From Salinihabitans flavidus (GTDB lineage: Bacteria; Pseudomonadota; Alphaproteobacteria; Rhodobacterales; Rhodobacteraceae): a DNA stretch of 64,000 nucleotides. Below the pieces are notes generated by a model that saw only the letters and a list, made by a program, of their open reading frames with translations, made no database searches and had not been told where the DNA came from. The translations under genes were made by a program, and so were the position numbers. This document shows positions 52,312 to 62,235 of this stretch, piece by piece; positions within the stretch are counted from its first letter, which is position 1; every line of letters begins with the position of its first letter. The stretch is taken from the NCBI RefSeq assembly GCF_900110425.1, contig NZ_FODS01000012.1:44732-108731 (forward strand), given 5' to 3'.

Positions 52312-53100
52312 CTAATCTGCCAAATCGGTAAACAGGTTGTCGGTTTCCACGAAGTCGAGCGTCGCCTCCTCGACGGTGCCCGCGTTTATGTCGCGTACTT
52401 CCACCCTGCCATCGCCGTATCCGATCACAACCGCATCGCAGATATCTATGAAAAGCCCGTTCTCGACAACGCCCGGGATCTGGTTCAGCACCATGGCAAG
52501 CTGACGCGGATTGCCGATACGGCCCAAATGCAAGTCGAGGATATGGTTGCCCTCATCCGTAATGAACGGTGCATCGCCATTCATCCGCAGCGTGGACGAG
52601 CGGCCAAGCACATCCATTCCCACAAGCGTCTCCTCGATCAACGCCTGCGAAGTTTGCCAGCCAAAGGGCACCACCTCAACCGGCAGGGGGAAAGCGCCAA
52701 GCGTTTCAACCTCCTTGCCAATATCGGCTATCACGACCATCTGGTCACTCGCGGTGGCCACGATTTTCTCCTGCAAAAGCGCACCGCCGCCGCCCTTGAT
52801 CAGATTGAGTTCCCCGTCAAACTCATCCGCGCCGTCAATCGTTACATCCAGCCATTTCGCGGCATCCAGGCTGATGACCTCAATACCGACCTCACGCGCC
52901 AGTTCGGCGGTGCGAGTCGAGGTCGGCACACCCTTTATTCGCAAGCCATCCTCGCGCACCATCTCGCCGAGACAGCGCACCAGCCAAGCAGCGGTGGAGC
53001 CGGTGCCGAGTCCCACCCGCATTCCGTCCTCGACAAAGTCCGTCGCCTTCTTGGCAGCGACGAACTTCGCCTTGTCTATGGGCGACAATTCTCCGGTCAT
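52312..53100 (-). CDS. rpiA: Ribose-5-phosphate isomerase A
   Basis: 262 residues. RpiA motifs: MRVGLGTGSTAAWLVRCLGE, DVTIDGADEFDGELNLIKGG and ALLQEKIVATASDQMVVIAD, covering the substrate-binding loops. It interconverts ribose-5-phosphate and ribulose-5-phosphate. ATG 53100 follows GGGAG; a longer frame lacks support. It is the first gene of the rpiA-gor pair and diverges from the GST gene. Confidence 0.94.
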   Translation of the reverse strand: MTGELSPIDKAKFVAAKKATDFVEDGMRVGLGTGSTAAWLVRCLGEMVREDGLRIKGVPTSTRTAELAREVGIEVISLDAAKWLDVTIDGADEFDGELNLIKGGGGALLQEKIVATASDQMVVIADIGKEVETLGAFPLPVEVVPFGWQTSQALIEETLVGMDVLGRSSTLRMNGDAPFITDEGNHILDLHLGRIGNPRQLAMVLNQIPGVVENGLFIDICDAVVIGYGDGRVEVRDINAGTVEEATLDFVETDNLFTDLAD

Positions 53101-53271
53101 GGCAGCGACTCCCAGGAACATGCATTCCCGGTGGTTATAAGGAAACTGAACCGGGGGCGCGAGGGAAGAATTCGACCGTTTCATTCCCCGGGCAAAGCGT
53201 GCGGCGCGTTTCCGATCGGAAGTGTCGCAAAGGGGGCGGACACGAAGGACGGGATTGGATACACATGCGGA

Positions 53272-53976
53272 ATGGAGACACGCTATAGATTGCACTATGC
53301 CCCCGACAACGCCTCGATCATCGTGCGCATGGCGCTCGAAGCACTAGGGCAGCCTTATGAAACCGTATTGGTGGACCGCTCGACCCAGGCTCAGCGCAGC
53401 GCGAACTATCTTGCAATTACACCGACCGGGCTTATTCCGACTCTTGAAACCCCGCGCGGCGCGATCTTCGAGACCGGGGCAATCCTATTATGGCTGGCCG
53501 ACACCCACGGGGCTCTCGCCCCTGCACCGGAGGCGCCGGAACGCGCGCAATTTCTCAAGTGGCTCTTTTACGTGTCGAATACGCTGCATACCGAACTGCG
53601 CATGACATTTTACCCTCGGCAGTATGTGGGCGAGGAGCACACGACGCAATCGGCGCTACGGCAGCAGGTTCGTGCCAATCTTGTGCGCGCGCTCGATCTG
53701 CTCGACGAGCTGGCGGCACGAGGACCGGGCTGGTTTAATGGCCCTCACCCTGGCCTGATGGATTACTATGTCGGTGCCTGTTTGCGTTGGATGGCGATCT
53801 ACCCGGTGATGAATACCGCATGGTTCGACATTGCCCGCACTCCACATCTGCACTTGCTGGCACAACATCTCGACAAAGACGCCGCCGCGTACACTGTCGC
53901 GCAGGCAGAGGGGCTCGGCCCTACGCCGTTCAGCGCACCGCATCTCCCGCAACCCTCCGAAGGATCGGCCACCTGA
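53272..53976 (+). CDS. Glutathione S-transferase family protein
   Basis: 234 residues. The N-terminal thioredoxin-like half starts METRYRLHYAPDNASIIVRM and includes TPTGLIPTLETPRGAIFETG (cis-Pro and Glu/Thr for glutathione). The C-terminal all-helical half has PGWFNGPHPGLMDYYVGACL. The residue facing glutathione is probably Ser or Asn rather than Tyr. The start is ATG 53272. Its stop codon shares one base with the start of sdaA, so the two are co-expressed. Confidence 0.85.
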   Translation: METRYRLHYAPDNASIIVRMALEALGQPYETVLVDRSTQAQRSANYLAITPTGLIPTLETPRGAIFETGAILLWLADTHGALAPAPEAPERAQFLKWLFYVSNTLHTELRMTFYPRQYVGEEHTTQSALRQQVRANLVRALDLLDELAARGPGWFNGPHPGLMDYYVGACLRWMAIYPVMNTAWFDIARTPHLHLLAQHLDKDAAAYTVAQAEGLGPTPFSAPHLPQPSEGSAT

Positions 53977-55349
53977 TGTTTCTGTCGGTTTTTGACATGT
54001 TCAAGGTGGGTGTGGGGCCGTCATCGTCTCATACGATGGGGCCTATGGTCGCCGCAGGGCGCTTTCTCGACATGATGCGCGCCGCCCCCTTCGAATTCGC
54101 CGGGGTCAGGGGCTCCCTGCACGGCTCGCTCGCCTTTACCGGGGTGGGCCATGCCACCGACCGCGCCACGATTCTCGGATTGGCAGGATTTCGTCCCGAC
54201 ACATATGACCACGACAAGGCCGAGGCCGCGCTGGCGGCGATACGGGAAACCGAATCGGTGACACCACCGGGTCTGTCACCACTCGCCTTCAATCCGCGTG
54301 AGGATCTGCGCTTTGATTTCGGCCCGGCCCTGCCCGGCCACGCCAACGGTATGATCCTGATGGCGACCGACGCACAGGGCGACGTGATCCTTCGGGACAC
54401 CTTCTTTTCCGTTGGCGGTGGCTTCGTGCTCACAGAGGCGGAACTGGCCGCGGGCAAGGACACGGACCGTGGCCCCCCCGTTCCTTATCCCTTCAAGACC
54501 GCCTCAGAGATGCTGCAAATGGCCGAAACCTCGGGCAAATCCATCGCCGAAATGAAACGCACCAACGAAATCGCACGCGGCGGTGCCGAAGGTTTGCGTA
54601 GCGGGGTGGTGCGCATATGGCAGGTGATGAACGACTGCATCGACCGCGGCTTGTCGAGCGATGGAGTCCTGCCTGGAGGTCTTGGCGTGCGACGACGCGC
54701 AAAGGGTATCCATGACGCGCTCATGGCCGAGCGTGGAATGAACTTGTCCCCACCGCACACGATAAACGACTGGATGAGCGCCTACGCCATGGCGGTGAAT
54801 GAGGAAAACGCCGCAGGCGGGCAGGTTGTCACCGCCCCCACCAATGGCGCGGCGGGCGTTGTGCCCGCGGTGATCCGATACTGGCTCGATCATGTTCCCG
54901 GTGCAAGCGCAAGCCGCGTGGACGAATTCCTGCTCACAGCTGCGGCGATCGGCGGGCTGGTGAAATACAATGCCTCGATCTCGGGCGCAGAGGCTGGCTG
55001 CCAAGCCGAGGTCGGCTCCGCCGCCGCAATGGCCGCCGCCGGGTTCTGCGCGGTGATGGGCGGCACCCCCGAACAGGTGGAGAACGCCGCCGAGATTGCG
55101 CTGGAACAGCATCTCGGCATGACCTGCGATCCCGTGAAAGGATTGGTGCAGGTACCCTGCATCGAGCGCAATGGATTGGGTGCCATCAAGGCGGTCTCAG
55201 CCGCGTCGCTGGCCCTGCGCGGCGACGGCCAACACCTTGTGCCGCTCGATGCCTGCATAGAGACCATGCGCCAGACCGGGGCAGACATGAGCGAGAAGTA
55301 CAAGGAAACATCGCTTGGCGGTCTGGCGGTCAACGTGCCGAATTGCTAA
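53976..55349 (+). CDS. sdaA: L-serine ammonia-lyase (iron-sulfur L-serine dehydratase)
   Basis: 457 residues, single-chain type. The beta-domain start [20 protein letters not shown] is characteristic, and the C-terminal alpha domain has [20 protein letters not shown] and Cys residues in [36 protein letters not shown], which bind the [4Fe-4S] cluster. It converts L-serine to pyruvate and ammonia. It starts within the GST stop codon (TGATG). It converges on the AAA+ gene, with an inverted repeat between. Confidence 0.93.
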   Translation: MFLSVFDMFKVGVGPSSSHTMGPMVAAGRFLDMMRAAPFEFAGVRGSLHGSLAFTGVGHATDRATILGLAGFRPDTYDHDKAEAALAAIRETESVTPPGLSPLAFNPREDLRFDFGPALPGHANGMILMATDAQGDVILRDTFFSVGGGFVLTEAELAAGKDTDRGPPVPYPFKTASEMLQMAETSGKSIAEMKRTNEIARGGAEGLRSGVVRIWQVMNDCIDRGLSSDGVLPGGLGVRRRAKGIHDALMAERGMNLSPPHTINDWMSAYAMAVNEENAAGGQVVTAPTNGAAGVVPAVIRYWLDHVPGASASRVDEFLLTAAAIGGLVKYNASISGAEAGCQAEVGSAAAMAAAGFCAVMGGTPEQVENAAEIALEQHLGMTCDPVKGLVQVPCIERNGLGAIKAVSAASLALRGDGQHLVPLDACIETMRQTGADMSEKYKETSLGGLAVNVPNC

Positions 55350-55356
55350 TCGGCAA

Positions 55357-55386
55357 CCCCGGCAACCTGTCCAGTGTTTGCCGGGG
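55357..55386. terminator. Possible bidirectional terminator between sdaA and the AAA+ gene
   Basis: A 9-bp perfect inverted repeat, CCCCGGCAA (55357-55365) and TTGCCGGGG (55378-55386), with a 12-nt loop, lies between the convergent genes. No T-run is adjacent on either strand, so it may be Rho-assisted. Confidence 0.45.
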
Positions 55387-55415
55387 CTCCACGGTGAGCA
55401 AGGGCCGTCACAGTC

Positions 55416-56726
55416 TCACCTCACTATTTGCTCGTCGTACACGAACATGTTGGCCCAGGCTCTGTCGATGAGTTCGGGGCTCATTTTGTAGGGAATACCT
55501 TCAAACTTGCAAATTTCAATCATCTGATCGATGAGAAAAACCGGCTGATAGTTGGCGTAGACATTGTCGATGGTCGGGTATTTCACATTCAAAAGGTGAA
55601 TGAGCGCGCCTTCGTCAAGTGGCAGACCCTTCTTCCGTGCCACCAGCGCAAATATCTTGAGAAAGTTTTCCTGATTGGGACCATCGATCTTGATCTTGTA
55701 GAAAATCCGACGCAACGCGGCCTGATCAAATATCGCGTTGGGATGAAAGTTGGTCGAGAAGATTACCAGCGTATCGAAAGGCACCTCGAACTTCTCACCG
55801 GATTGAAGAGAAAGGATGTCCTTGCTTTCCTCAAGCGGGACGATCCATCGGTTGATCAGCGATTGTGGCGGTTCAGCCTGACGCCCCAGGTCATCGACGA
55901 TGAAGATCCCGCCGGACGATTTCAGTTGAAGCGGTGCCTGATAAGTGCGGGCGGTCGGATTATAGACCAAATCGAGCATCGAAAGCGACAATTCGCCGCC
56001 AGTGATCACCGTGGGCCGGTCACAGCGAACATACCGCCGGTCAAACCCACGGCGGCGGCGCAGACTGTTTGGGTCGTCGGATTCCTCTTCTGCCTTGGAA
56101 TGGACGATGGGGTCATAAACGGTGATGACCTGGCCCGCATACTCGATGGCTCGGGGCACATAGACCTTATCGCCCATCGCGTCACGGATTCCATTGGAGA
56201 TTGAGCTTTTCCCGTTACCGGGCGGACCATACATCAGGATAGAACGGCCGGAGCTTACTGCTGGGCCGAGGTGGTCTAGAAGCGAGTCCGGCAGGATCAG
56301 ATGCCCCATCGCGTCGGTCAGTTGCTGACGGGTGATCTGGATGTTTCGAATCGACTGACGCCTGATCTGCTCTCGGTAAACCTCCAGTGGCACCGGCATG
56401 GCTCCAAAATACTCCGACTGCGAGAGCGCGTCGAGCGCGCGGGCCTTGCCGGCATCGGTAAGCTGATAACCCATTTCGTTGCCGCTATTAGCATTTAGTG
56501 TGCCGGTGGCCTCGATCAGACGTTGTTCGCGGCTCATGTCAATCAACTCCTGCGTCACCGCGGAGGGCAGACAGATGGCACGCGCCAGATCGCTGACCAT
56601 GTCCACATTCTTCCGGAACATGGTTTTCAGAAGAATATCGCGCATCATCACCAGCGGAAGGTTCATGTCCTCCAGGCGGCGCGGGGCGGGCGGGGCCGTG
56701 ACAGTGGCTGTGGTTTCCATGTTCAT
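55416..56726 (-). CDS. AAA+ ATPase associated with the Tad pilus locus
   Basis: 436 residues. The N-terminal part (about 130 residues) looks helical and regulatory. The ATPase domain has Walker A GPPGNGKS (167-174), preceded by SILMYG, and Walker B GGIFIVDDLGRQ (about 270), followed by sensor-like FDTLVIFSTNFHP. It resembles MoxR/AAA proteins found at the 3' end of roseobacter tad loci. Function is unknown. The start is ATG 56726 or 56720 (MNMETTATV); no good ribosome-binding site is seen. Confidence 0.75.
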   Translation of the reverse strand: MNMETTATVTAPPAPRRLEDMNLPLVMMRDILLKTMFRKNVDMVSDLARAICLPSAVTQELIDMSREQRLIEATGTLNANSGNEMGYQLTDAGKARALDALSQSEYFGAMPVPLEVYREQIRRQSIRNIQITRQQLTDAMGHLILPDSLLDHLGPAVSSGRSILMYGPPGNGKSSISNGIRDAMGDKVYVPRAIEYAGQVITVYDPIVHSKAEEESDDPNSLRRRRGFDRRYVRCDRPTVITGGELSLSMLDLVYNPTARTYQAPLQLKSSGGIFIVDDLGRQAEPPQSLINRWIVPLEESKDILSLQSGEKFEVPFDTLVIFSTNFHPNAIFDQAALRRIFYKIKIDGPNQENFLKIFALVARKKGLPLDEGALIHLLNVKYPTIDNVYANYQPVFLIDQMIEICKFEGIPYKMSPELIDRAWANMFVYDEQIVR

Positions 56727-56848
56727 GAAGGAGACATGGCAAAGCGATGTGGCGGAATTTTGGCGCGAACAGGGTTCGGTGCGGGTAAGTTTCTCCAGAA
56801 CCATTTGGCAAAACACCTCGGAAAGATGTTTCGCGGCCTGACTGGAAG

Positions 56849-57346
56849 TCAGGCGCCGTAGACCGCACCCAGAGCGAGATAGGCCGCCAGCGTACCGCCA
56901 AGCGCCAGCCCCATCGGGAAATCGGACTTGAGATACCAGCTTTTCCAATCGGGCAAGGCGCGAGAGATCGGGGAATGCCGCGCCAGCCGGTGGGTCAACC
57001 ATGCCGCCAGAAGCGTGGCCGCGAACAGGGCGATCAGTAGTCGTGCATCACCGGGATGTATGAAGGGTGCGGCGGCGGCGGCGAATTTGGCGTCTCCGGC
57101 ACCGACAAGGCCAGCGGCATTAAGCGCGATACCCGCCAGAAGCACGACTGCCAGTTGCAGAAAACGCCAAGGATATTCCGCCATAGGAAGCGCAAGTAAG
57201 CCCACCACGACGAAAACCGCGAAAAGCGTCATAACGGCGATGTTCGGTATACGCATGCTGCGCATGTCACTCCAGGCCACATAAAAGCAGATCGGCGCCA
57301 CGAAGGGCAGAAACCAAAGCGCGGATGTTTCGGTGATCATCATCAT
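56849..57346 (-). CDS. tadV: Prepilin peptidase (CpaA/TadV, A24 family)
   Basis: 165 residues, about six membrane helices. The two catalytic Asp are visible: D27 in VAWSDMRSMRIPN and D85 in the GxGD motif GLVGAGDAKFAA. It lacks the N-terminal methylase domain, like other CpaA/TadV enzymes, and cleaves Flp-type prepilin leaders. It lies next to the tad genes, although the pilin gene itself is not in the window. Confidence 0.9.
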   Translation of the reverse strand: MMMITETSALWFLPFVAPICFYVAWSDMRSMRIPNIAVMTLFAVFVVVGLLALPMAEYPWRFLQLAVVLLAGIALNAAGLVGAGDAKFAAAAAPFIHPGDARLLIALFAATLLAAWLTHRLARHSPISRALPDWKSWYLKSDFPMGLALGGTLAAYLALGAVYGA

Positions 57347-57358
57347 GCGCTTGGCATA

Positions 57359-58204
57359 TCAGCCTTCCAGCGCGCGGAGAGAGCGCACCGCAGCCTCGAA
57401 ATGTCGGGGATGTGTTTCGATCGCCTCGCGTAGCAAGCCCTTTCCGGTCTCCACATCGTTCTGCTTGATCGCGGACAACGCCATTGTATGAAGGAGTTGT
57501 GCACGTTCGGTTTGAACCATCGGGATCACGGGCAAGGTGTAGTTACGCTGTGCCCCGCGGGCAAGGACGAGGTTGTTCTTCGCCGTGAAGAGAGACTGAT
57601 CCTGTCTGATCGCCTCACCAAACAGACGTTCAGCCTCGGCATAATCGCCGCGTGTCAGTTTCGAATACCCCCAGTTATTCAGCACACCGGATGGGCGAGT
57701 GGTCAAGCCCACAGCCGTTTGATAGAAGCTGTCAGCCTTGTCCCAGTCCTCGTTGCTGTCTGCCACCATCGCCTCAAGCCTATACCGCTTGAAGGTTTCA
57801 TGCGTGGGGGGCACGGCGTCCAGCTCTTTATCAGCACGCTCCCAATCGCCTGCACGGATGAGCGCATCGCCCAGATCAACACGATCTTCGCTGGTGCTGT
57901 CGGGATGTTTGATCACCTCATCCCATGCGGCCACCGCCTCTGTATGGCGCTTGGCGCGGATCAGAGACTTGGCCAGCCCGCGGCGAATATCAATTCGGTC
58001 AGGATTGTCCTTCAGAGTGCGGTTGAAATAGGCCACCGCTTCGTTCGGATCAGCCACAGTCAGCATCACATCGGAAAGATTGCTTTCGTCCACCGCGTTG
58101 ACGTTCTGGATCGCGCGGTCAACCGAATTGTCATCAGGTTTCTGACAAGCCGAAAGCGCCACGGAACCGCCCAAACACAGGGATACAAGGAAAGGATGGC
58201 GCAT
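57359..58204 (-). CDS. tadD: TPR lipoprotein (TadD-like)
   Basis: 281 residues. The lipoprotein signal is MRHPFLVSLCLGGSVALSAC (lipobox LSAC). Tetratricopeptide repeats follow, for example VAYFNRTLKDNPDRIDIRRG and AVAAWDEVIKHPDSTSEDR. TadD-type lipoproteins are needed for secretin assembly in Tad pilus systems. It lies 31 bp after a shorter TPR lipoprotein gene. Confidence 0.88.
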   Translation of the reverse strand: MRHPFLVSLCLGGSVALSACQKPDDNSVDRAIQNVNAVDESNLSDVMLTVADPNEAVAYFNRTLKDNPDRIDIRRGLAKSLIRAKRHTEAVAAWDEVIKHPDSTSEDRVDLGDALIRAGDWERADKELDAVPPTHETFKRYRLEAMVADSNEDWDKADSFYQTAVGLTTRPSGVLNNWGYSKLTRGDYAEAERLFGEAIRQDQSLFTAKNNLVLARGAQRNYTLPVIPMVQTERAQLLHTMALSAIKQNDVETGKGLLREAIETHPRHFEAAVRSLRALEG

Positions 58205-58235
58205 TGTTGCGTCCTTTTACTGCTCTTGCCTCATG

Positions 58236-58799
58236 TCAAGGTGCACTTCGGATCAGGTAGTCGCTGCTGCCCCGGCGCACCAGTTTATATTCTTGTTTCT
58301 CCTCCTCATCATAAGAGGAATTTTCCATTTTTGCGAGAGCCAAACGCAAATTATCGCGGATCGCGTCACTTTCGCCATTATCGAGCGCGTAGGCGCGGCG
58401 GAAAATCTGCTCTGCCTCGGCGGTTTCGCCGCGCTCCATCAACACCACGCCAAGATTGTTCCACGTTTCCGGGATGGCCTTGTCCGCTTCGATGGCGCGG
58501 CGCAGAAGATCCTCCGCTTGTCCAAGGCGCCCCAGGCCGAGATTAGCCGATCCAAGCGCCGAGAGGATGTCGGGTGTCAAACCGTCCTGCGCAGCGGCGC
58601 GGGTAAATGCCTTGAGCGCAAGCTCATGCTCGTCCGCCGCCATCAGGCGATGGCCAACAACCAATCCGTCCTTGGCCTCTTCGCCTGTTGCGCGACCGGG
58701 GGGATAGGGCCCGTCTTCGTGCGCGTCGAGCCCGCCTGTGTCGCAGGCGGCCAGCAGAAGCGCGCTAACCAACAGCCCCCCCCCCAGAATTGAATTCAT
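58236..58799 (-). CDS. Short TPR lipoprotein of the tad locus
   Basis: 187 residues. The lipobox lies in LLVSALLLAACDTGG, and TPR units include LKAFTRAAAQDGLTPDILSA and EADKAIPETWNNLGVVLMER. It is a second, shorter TadD-like protein, a duplication common in roseobacter tad loci. It is 13 bp from tadC. Confidence 0.85.
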   Translation of the reverse strand: MNSILGGGLLVSALLLAACDTGGLDAHEDGPYPPGRATGEEAKDGLVVGHRLMAADEHELALKAFTRAAAQDGLTPDILSALGSANLGLGRLGQAEDLLRRAIEADKAIPETWNNLGVVLMERGETAEAEQIFRRAYALDNGESDAIRDNLRLALAKMENSSYDEEEKQEYKLVRRGSSDYLIRSAP

Positions 58800-58812
58800 G
58801 TGATTTGTTAGC

Positions 58813-59778
58813 CTATTTACCGATCATCGTGATGCCATGCACCGAAGGGCCGACCAGAATGATCAACAACGGGGGCACGGTCAGCATCATTGTGGCAAGG
58901 GTCATCTTCGTTGGCAACTTATTTGCTTTTTCCTCAGCTCGCATCACACGCTTGTCGCGCATCTCGGCGGCATAGACACGCAACGCTTCTGCGATAGAAG
59001 TGCCGAAAGTCGAAGACTGGATCAATACCGTAACAAAGCTGGAGACATCCTGAACACCGCAACGTTCTCCCATATCGGAGAGCACCTGGCTCTTGTCCTT
59101 GCCCGCCTTCATCTCGTAGGCAACGATCTCGAACTCATCGGCCAGTGAGGGGAAAGAGGCCCGGAGTTCGCGCGCAACGCGAACGATGGATTGATCAAGC
59201 GACTGCCCCGCCTCGACGCAGACAAGCAACATGTCGAGACTGTCCGGAAAGCCATCTGTGATTTCTTCCTTGCGGGATTCAAGCCGCCGTGTGACCCAGT
59301 ATTTCGGCAGCAGGTACCCTGCCCCTCCCGGTCCAAGAACATACATCAACATCTGTTTGGTCGTGGCCCCGTCGCTGCCCTTGACCAGCGTGAAGTAGGC
59401 CAGCCCGCATATCAGCCCCCCGATCCCGAGAGCGAATTGCGAGAGGTGAAAATAGCGCACCGCGTCGCGTGAATGATACCCTGCCTGAAGGAGTTTGAGC
59501 TTGATGGACGAAAGCTCCTCATGGTCCTGCGGCTCAAGAAAGGCTTTGTATTTTGCCAGCCTCTCATTTGATGACGCGCGCCGAAGCTTTTCCTTGCGGT
59601 CCTTTCGGTTTGTGCCTTCAGCGGAGGCGTTCTTGAGCTTGTTCAGGGGATCGTCGTGATCCTTGACCATCATAACGATGGTCAGAACGATCAAAGCCAC
59701 ACCGAGCCCTCCGACAAGGATGAGGGGTCCGAAAGGGCCGAGCGTGCCGGTCAAGATATCCATGATTCGATCGAGCAT
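58813..59778 (-). CDS. tadC: Type II secretion F-family protein TadC
   Basis: 321 residues with an N-terminal membrane helix and a C-terminal GspF domain (DMLLVCVEAGQSLDQSIVRV, then LREL-type region, MLTVPPLLIILVGPSVHGIT). With TadB it forms the inner-membrane platform of the Flp pilus machine. The start is ATG 59778 with GGAGGGG. It follows tadB with an 11-bp gap. Confidence 0.9.
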   Translation of the reverse strand: MLDRIMDILTGTLGPFGPLILVGGLGVALIVLTIVMMVKDHDDPLNKLKNASAEGTNRKDRKEKLRRASSNERLAKYKAFLEPQDHEELSSIKLKLLQAGYHSRDAVRYFHLSQFALGIGGLICGLAYFTLVKGSDGATTKQMLMYVLGPGGAGYLLPKYWVTRRLESRKEEITDGFPDSLDMLLVCVEAGQSLDQSIVRVARELRASFPSLADEFEIVAYEMKAGKDKSQVLSDMGERCGVQDVSSFVTVLIQSSTFGTSIAEALRVYAAEMRDKRVMRAEEKANKLPTKMTLATMMLTVPPLLIILVGPSVHGITMIGK

Positions 59779-59789
59779 TTCGGCCCCTC

Positions 59790-60758
59790 CTATACCTTGA
59801 TGTTGGTCAGTATGCGCATCACGAAAAGATTGGCCGCAAGAAACAGAGCCACCGCGATGCAGGCCGGAATGAAGAGTTCGTGGTCCTTCACCTCGTCGTA
59901 ATAATGCGGGTCGCTGAGATTGATGAAAATCAGAGCGGCTACCGGGAAACCGGAGAGAAACTTTCCGGACCACTTGGCCTCTGCGGTAATGGCCTTCACG
60001 CGACGAAATAGTCGGAAGCGGGCACGGATCACTTTGGACAGCCCTGCGAGGATCTCGGCAAGGTTGCCACCCGATTGCTGCTGAATCGTGACGGCCACGG
60101 CGAGAAAGCGCATGTCCTGCATATCGAGCCGTTCTGCCATGTCCTTGAGCGCCTCGCCAACGTCGCGGCCGTAGGCAGATTCATCTGCGATCATACCGAA
60201 TTCGGTTGCAAGGGGGTCATCAAGCTCCTTCGACACGATTTGTATCGCAGAGGAGAAAGGATGCCCCACGCGCAGAGAGCGCACCATAAGCTCGATAGCG
60301 TCGGGAAGCTGTTCTTCGATCATCGAGATACGTTTGTTCGCCTTGGCGCTGACCCAGAAATAGACTCCGCCGACGCCTGCTGCGAGTCCAACAATCATGT
60401 TCGTCAATGGCCCTGAATCGGTGCCGATGGTCAAACCAAGAAACGCAACCCCGGACAACCCCGCCATAAGCAGGATGAGCTGGCGTGGAGAAAAAGCGAT
60501 GGCGGCCTTTTGTGCCTTGTCGCACAAAAGCGAATAGATCGGTATGGAGCGCACGCCACTATGCTGCGCCATCTCTTTGCGTAGCTGTTCGAGCACATCT
60601 TGCCGCGCCTGCCCCTTGTCGAGCATTTCAAGACGGCGGTTGACCTTGGAATTGAGGCTGATGGATTTCCCGAAAACTGTGAGATAAACACCTTCCACCA
60701 GCACCAGAACACCGATGAAAACAAGGCCGTAGATGATCAGTTCTGCATTGATCGGCAT
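59790..60758 (-). CDS. tadB: Type II secretion F-family protein TadB
   Basis: 322 residues. A signal-like N-terminal helix (IIYGLVFIGVLVLVEGVYLT) and the GspF domain (DAIELMVRSLRVGHPFSSAI, VTIQQQSGGNLAEILAGLSK) are visible. It is the platform partner of TadC and lies 5 bp from cpaF. Confidence 0.9.
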   Translation of the reverse strand: MPINAELIIYGLVFIGVLVLVEGVYLTVFGKSISLNSKVNRRLEMLDKGQARQDVLEQLRKEMAQHSGVRSIPIYSLLCDKAQKAAIAFSPRQLILLMAGLSGVAFLGLTIGTDSGPLTNMIVGLAAGVGGVYFWVSAKANKRISMIEEQLPDAIELMVRSLRVGHPFSSAIQIVSKELDDPLATEFGMIADESAYGRDVGEALKDMAERLDMQDMRFLAVAVTIQQQSGGNLAEILAGLSKVIRARFRLFRRVKAITAEAKWSGKFLSGFPVAALIFINLSDPHYYDEVKDHELFIPACIAVALFLAANLFVMRILTNIKV

Positions 60759-60763
60759 GGTTG

Positions 60764-62221
60764 TTACCCCGCTGTCGGTTCGTAGATGGAAGGCGGCAGG
60801 TCATAACCCCACATGCGGAAGCGTTCCGAGAAATGGGAGCGCACACCAGTGGCGGTGAAATGGCCGATGATCTTGTTTTCCGGGGTCAACCCGGTGCGTT
60901 GAAACTTGAATATCTCTTGCATGGAGATCACGTCGCCTTCCATCCCGGTAATTTCGGTGATCGAAGTCATGCGGCGCGAACCGTCCTGAAGACGACTGGC
61001 CTGCACTATGAGGTGAACAGCGCTTGCGATCTGGCTGCGCACCGCCTTGATCGGCATCTCGATTCCAGCCATAGCAATCATGTTTTCCAGTCGTGATATG
61101 CCGTCACGCGCAGAGTTGGCGTGGATCGTCGTCATGGAGCCGTCGTGCCCGGTGTTCATGGCCTGAAGCATGTCGATCACTTCCTCGCCGCGCGTCTCGC
61201 CCACGATGATGCGATCCGGGCGCATCCGCAGCGCATTCTTGAGACAGTCGCGGGGAGAAACCGCGCCCTTGCCCTCCACATTGGCGGGGCGGGATTCCAT
61301 GCGGCCGACATGGGTCTGCTGAAGCTGAAGCTCGGCCGTGTCCTCGATCGTCAGGATGCGTTCGGAATTGTCGATAAAGCTCGACAGCGCGTTTAGAGTG
61401 GTCGTCTTGCCCGAGCCGGTCCCGCCAGAAACGATGACATTCAGCCGAGTGGCGACCGCAGCCTGGAGATAGGCGGCCATTTCCTCGGAGAACGCACCGA
61501 ATCGCACCAGATCGTCGATGCCGAGCTTGTCCTTCTTGAATTTCCGGATCGAGACGAGCGAGCCATCCACCGCGATCGGCGGCACCATTGCATTGAACCG
61601 CGAGCCATCGGCAAGGCGCGCGTCCACATAGGGATTTGATTCGTCCACCCGGCGGCCCACCGCGCTCACGATCTTGTCGATAATACGAAGCAGGTGCCTT
61701 TCGTCCTTGAAGGTAATGTCGGAGAGTTGAAGTTTGCCATCGCGTTCGATGAAAATTTGCTGTGGCCCGTTAACCAGAATGTCGCTGACCGTGTCGTCCT
61801 TGAGCAGCGTCTCAAGCGGACCCAGTCCTGTCACCTCGTCATAGAGTTCCTGATTGAGCAGTGCGCGTTCGTCGCGGTTCAGGACGATAGACTTTTCCTG
61901 CAACACTTCGCTTGCGATTGCTGTAATCTCGTTGCGAAGATCTGCCTCACTCGCCTGGTCGAGGGCAGCCAGATTGAGATTGTCGAGCAGTTCGCGGTGC
62001 AGGTCGAGCTTGATCTCCGCCAATCGTTCCTTGCGCTTGCGTTCCTTGTCGGCGGAAGCGGGACGGGCCTGCAAGGTCGGGTTGGGACGACGCAGATTCT
62101 TGACAACGGCTTCATCTGCCGAGCTTGGCGCTGCCGTGGCTTTCTCGGTCGTTTTCGCAGCCCCGGCCATCGCAGGCGCCGGCGCTGGTTTGCCTGCTGA
62201 TTTCTTGTATCTTGAGAACAT
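60764..62221 (-). CDS. cpaF: Tad pilus assembly ATPase CpaF/TadA
   Basis: 485 residues. Walker A GGTGSGKT (266-273, in [20 protein letters not shown]), preceded by [20 protein letters not shown], then the Asp box [20 protein letters not shown] and Walker [21 protein letters not shown]. This secretion ATPase drives Flp pilus assembly. The N-terminal about 80 residues are Ala/Lys-rich. It lies 14 bp from cpaE. Confidence 0.93.
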   Translation of the reverse strand: MFSRYKKSAGKPAPAPAMAGAAKTTEKATAAPSSADEAVVKNLRRPNPTLQARPASADKERKRKERLAEIKLDLHRELLDNLNLAALDQASEADLRNEITAIASEVLQEKSIVLNRDERALLNQELYDEVTGLGPLETLLKDDTVSDILVNGPQQIFIERDGKLQLSDITFKDERHLLRIIDKIVSAVGRRVDESNPYVDARLADGSRFNAMVPPIAVDGSLVSIRKFKKDKLGIDDLVRFGAFSEEMAAYLQAAVATRLNVIVSGGTGSGKTTTLNALSSFIDNSERILTIEDTAELQLQQTHVGRMESRPANVEGKGAVSPRDCLKNALRMRPDRIIVGETRGEEVIDMLQAMNTGHDGSMTTIHANSARDGISRLENMIAMAGIEMPIKAVRSQIASAVHLIVQASRLQDGSRRMTSITEITGMEGDVISMQEIFKFQRTGLTPENKIIGHFTATGVRSHFSERFRMWGYDLPPSIYEPTAG

Positions 62222-62235
62222 CTTGACCTCTTGGC

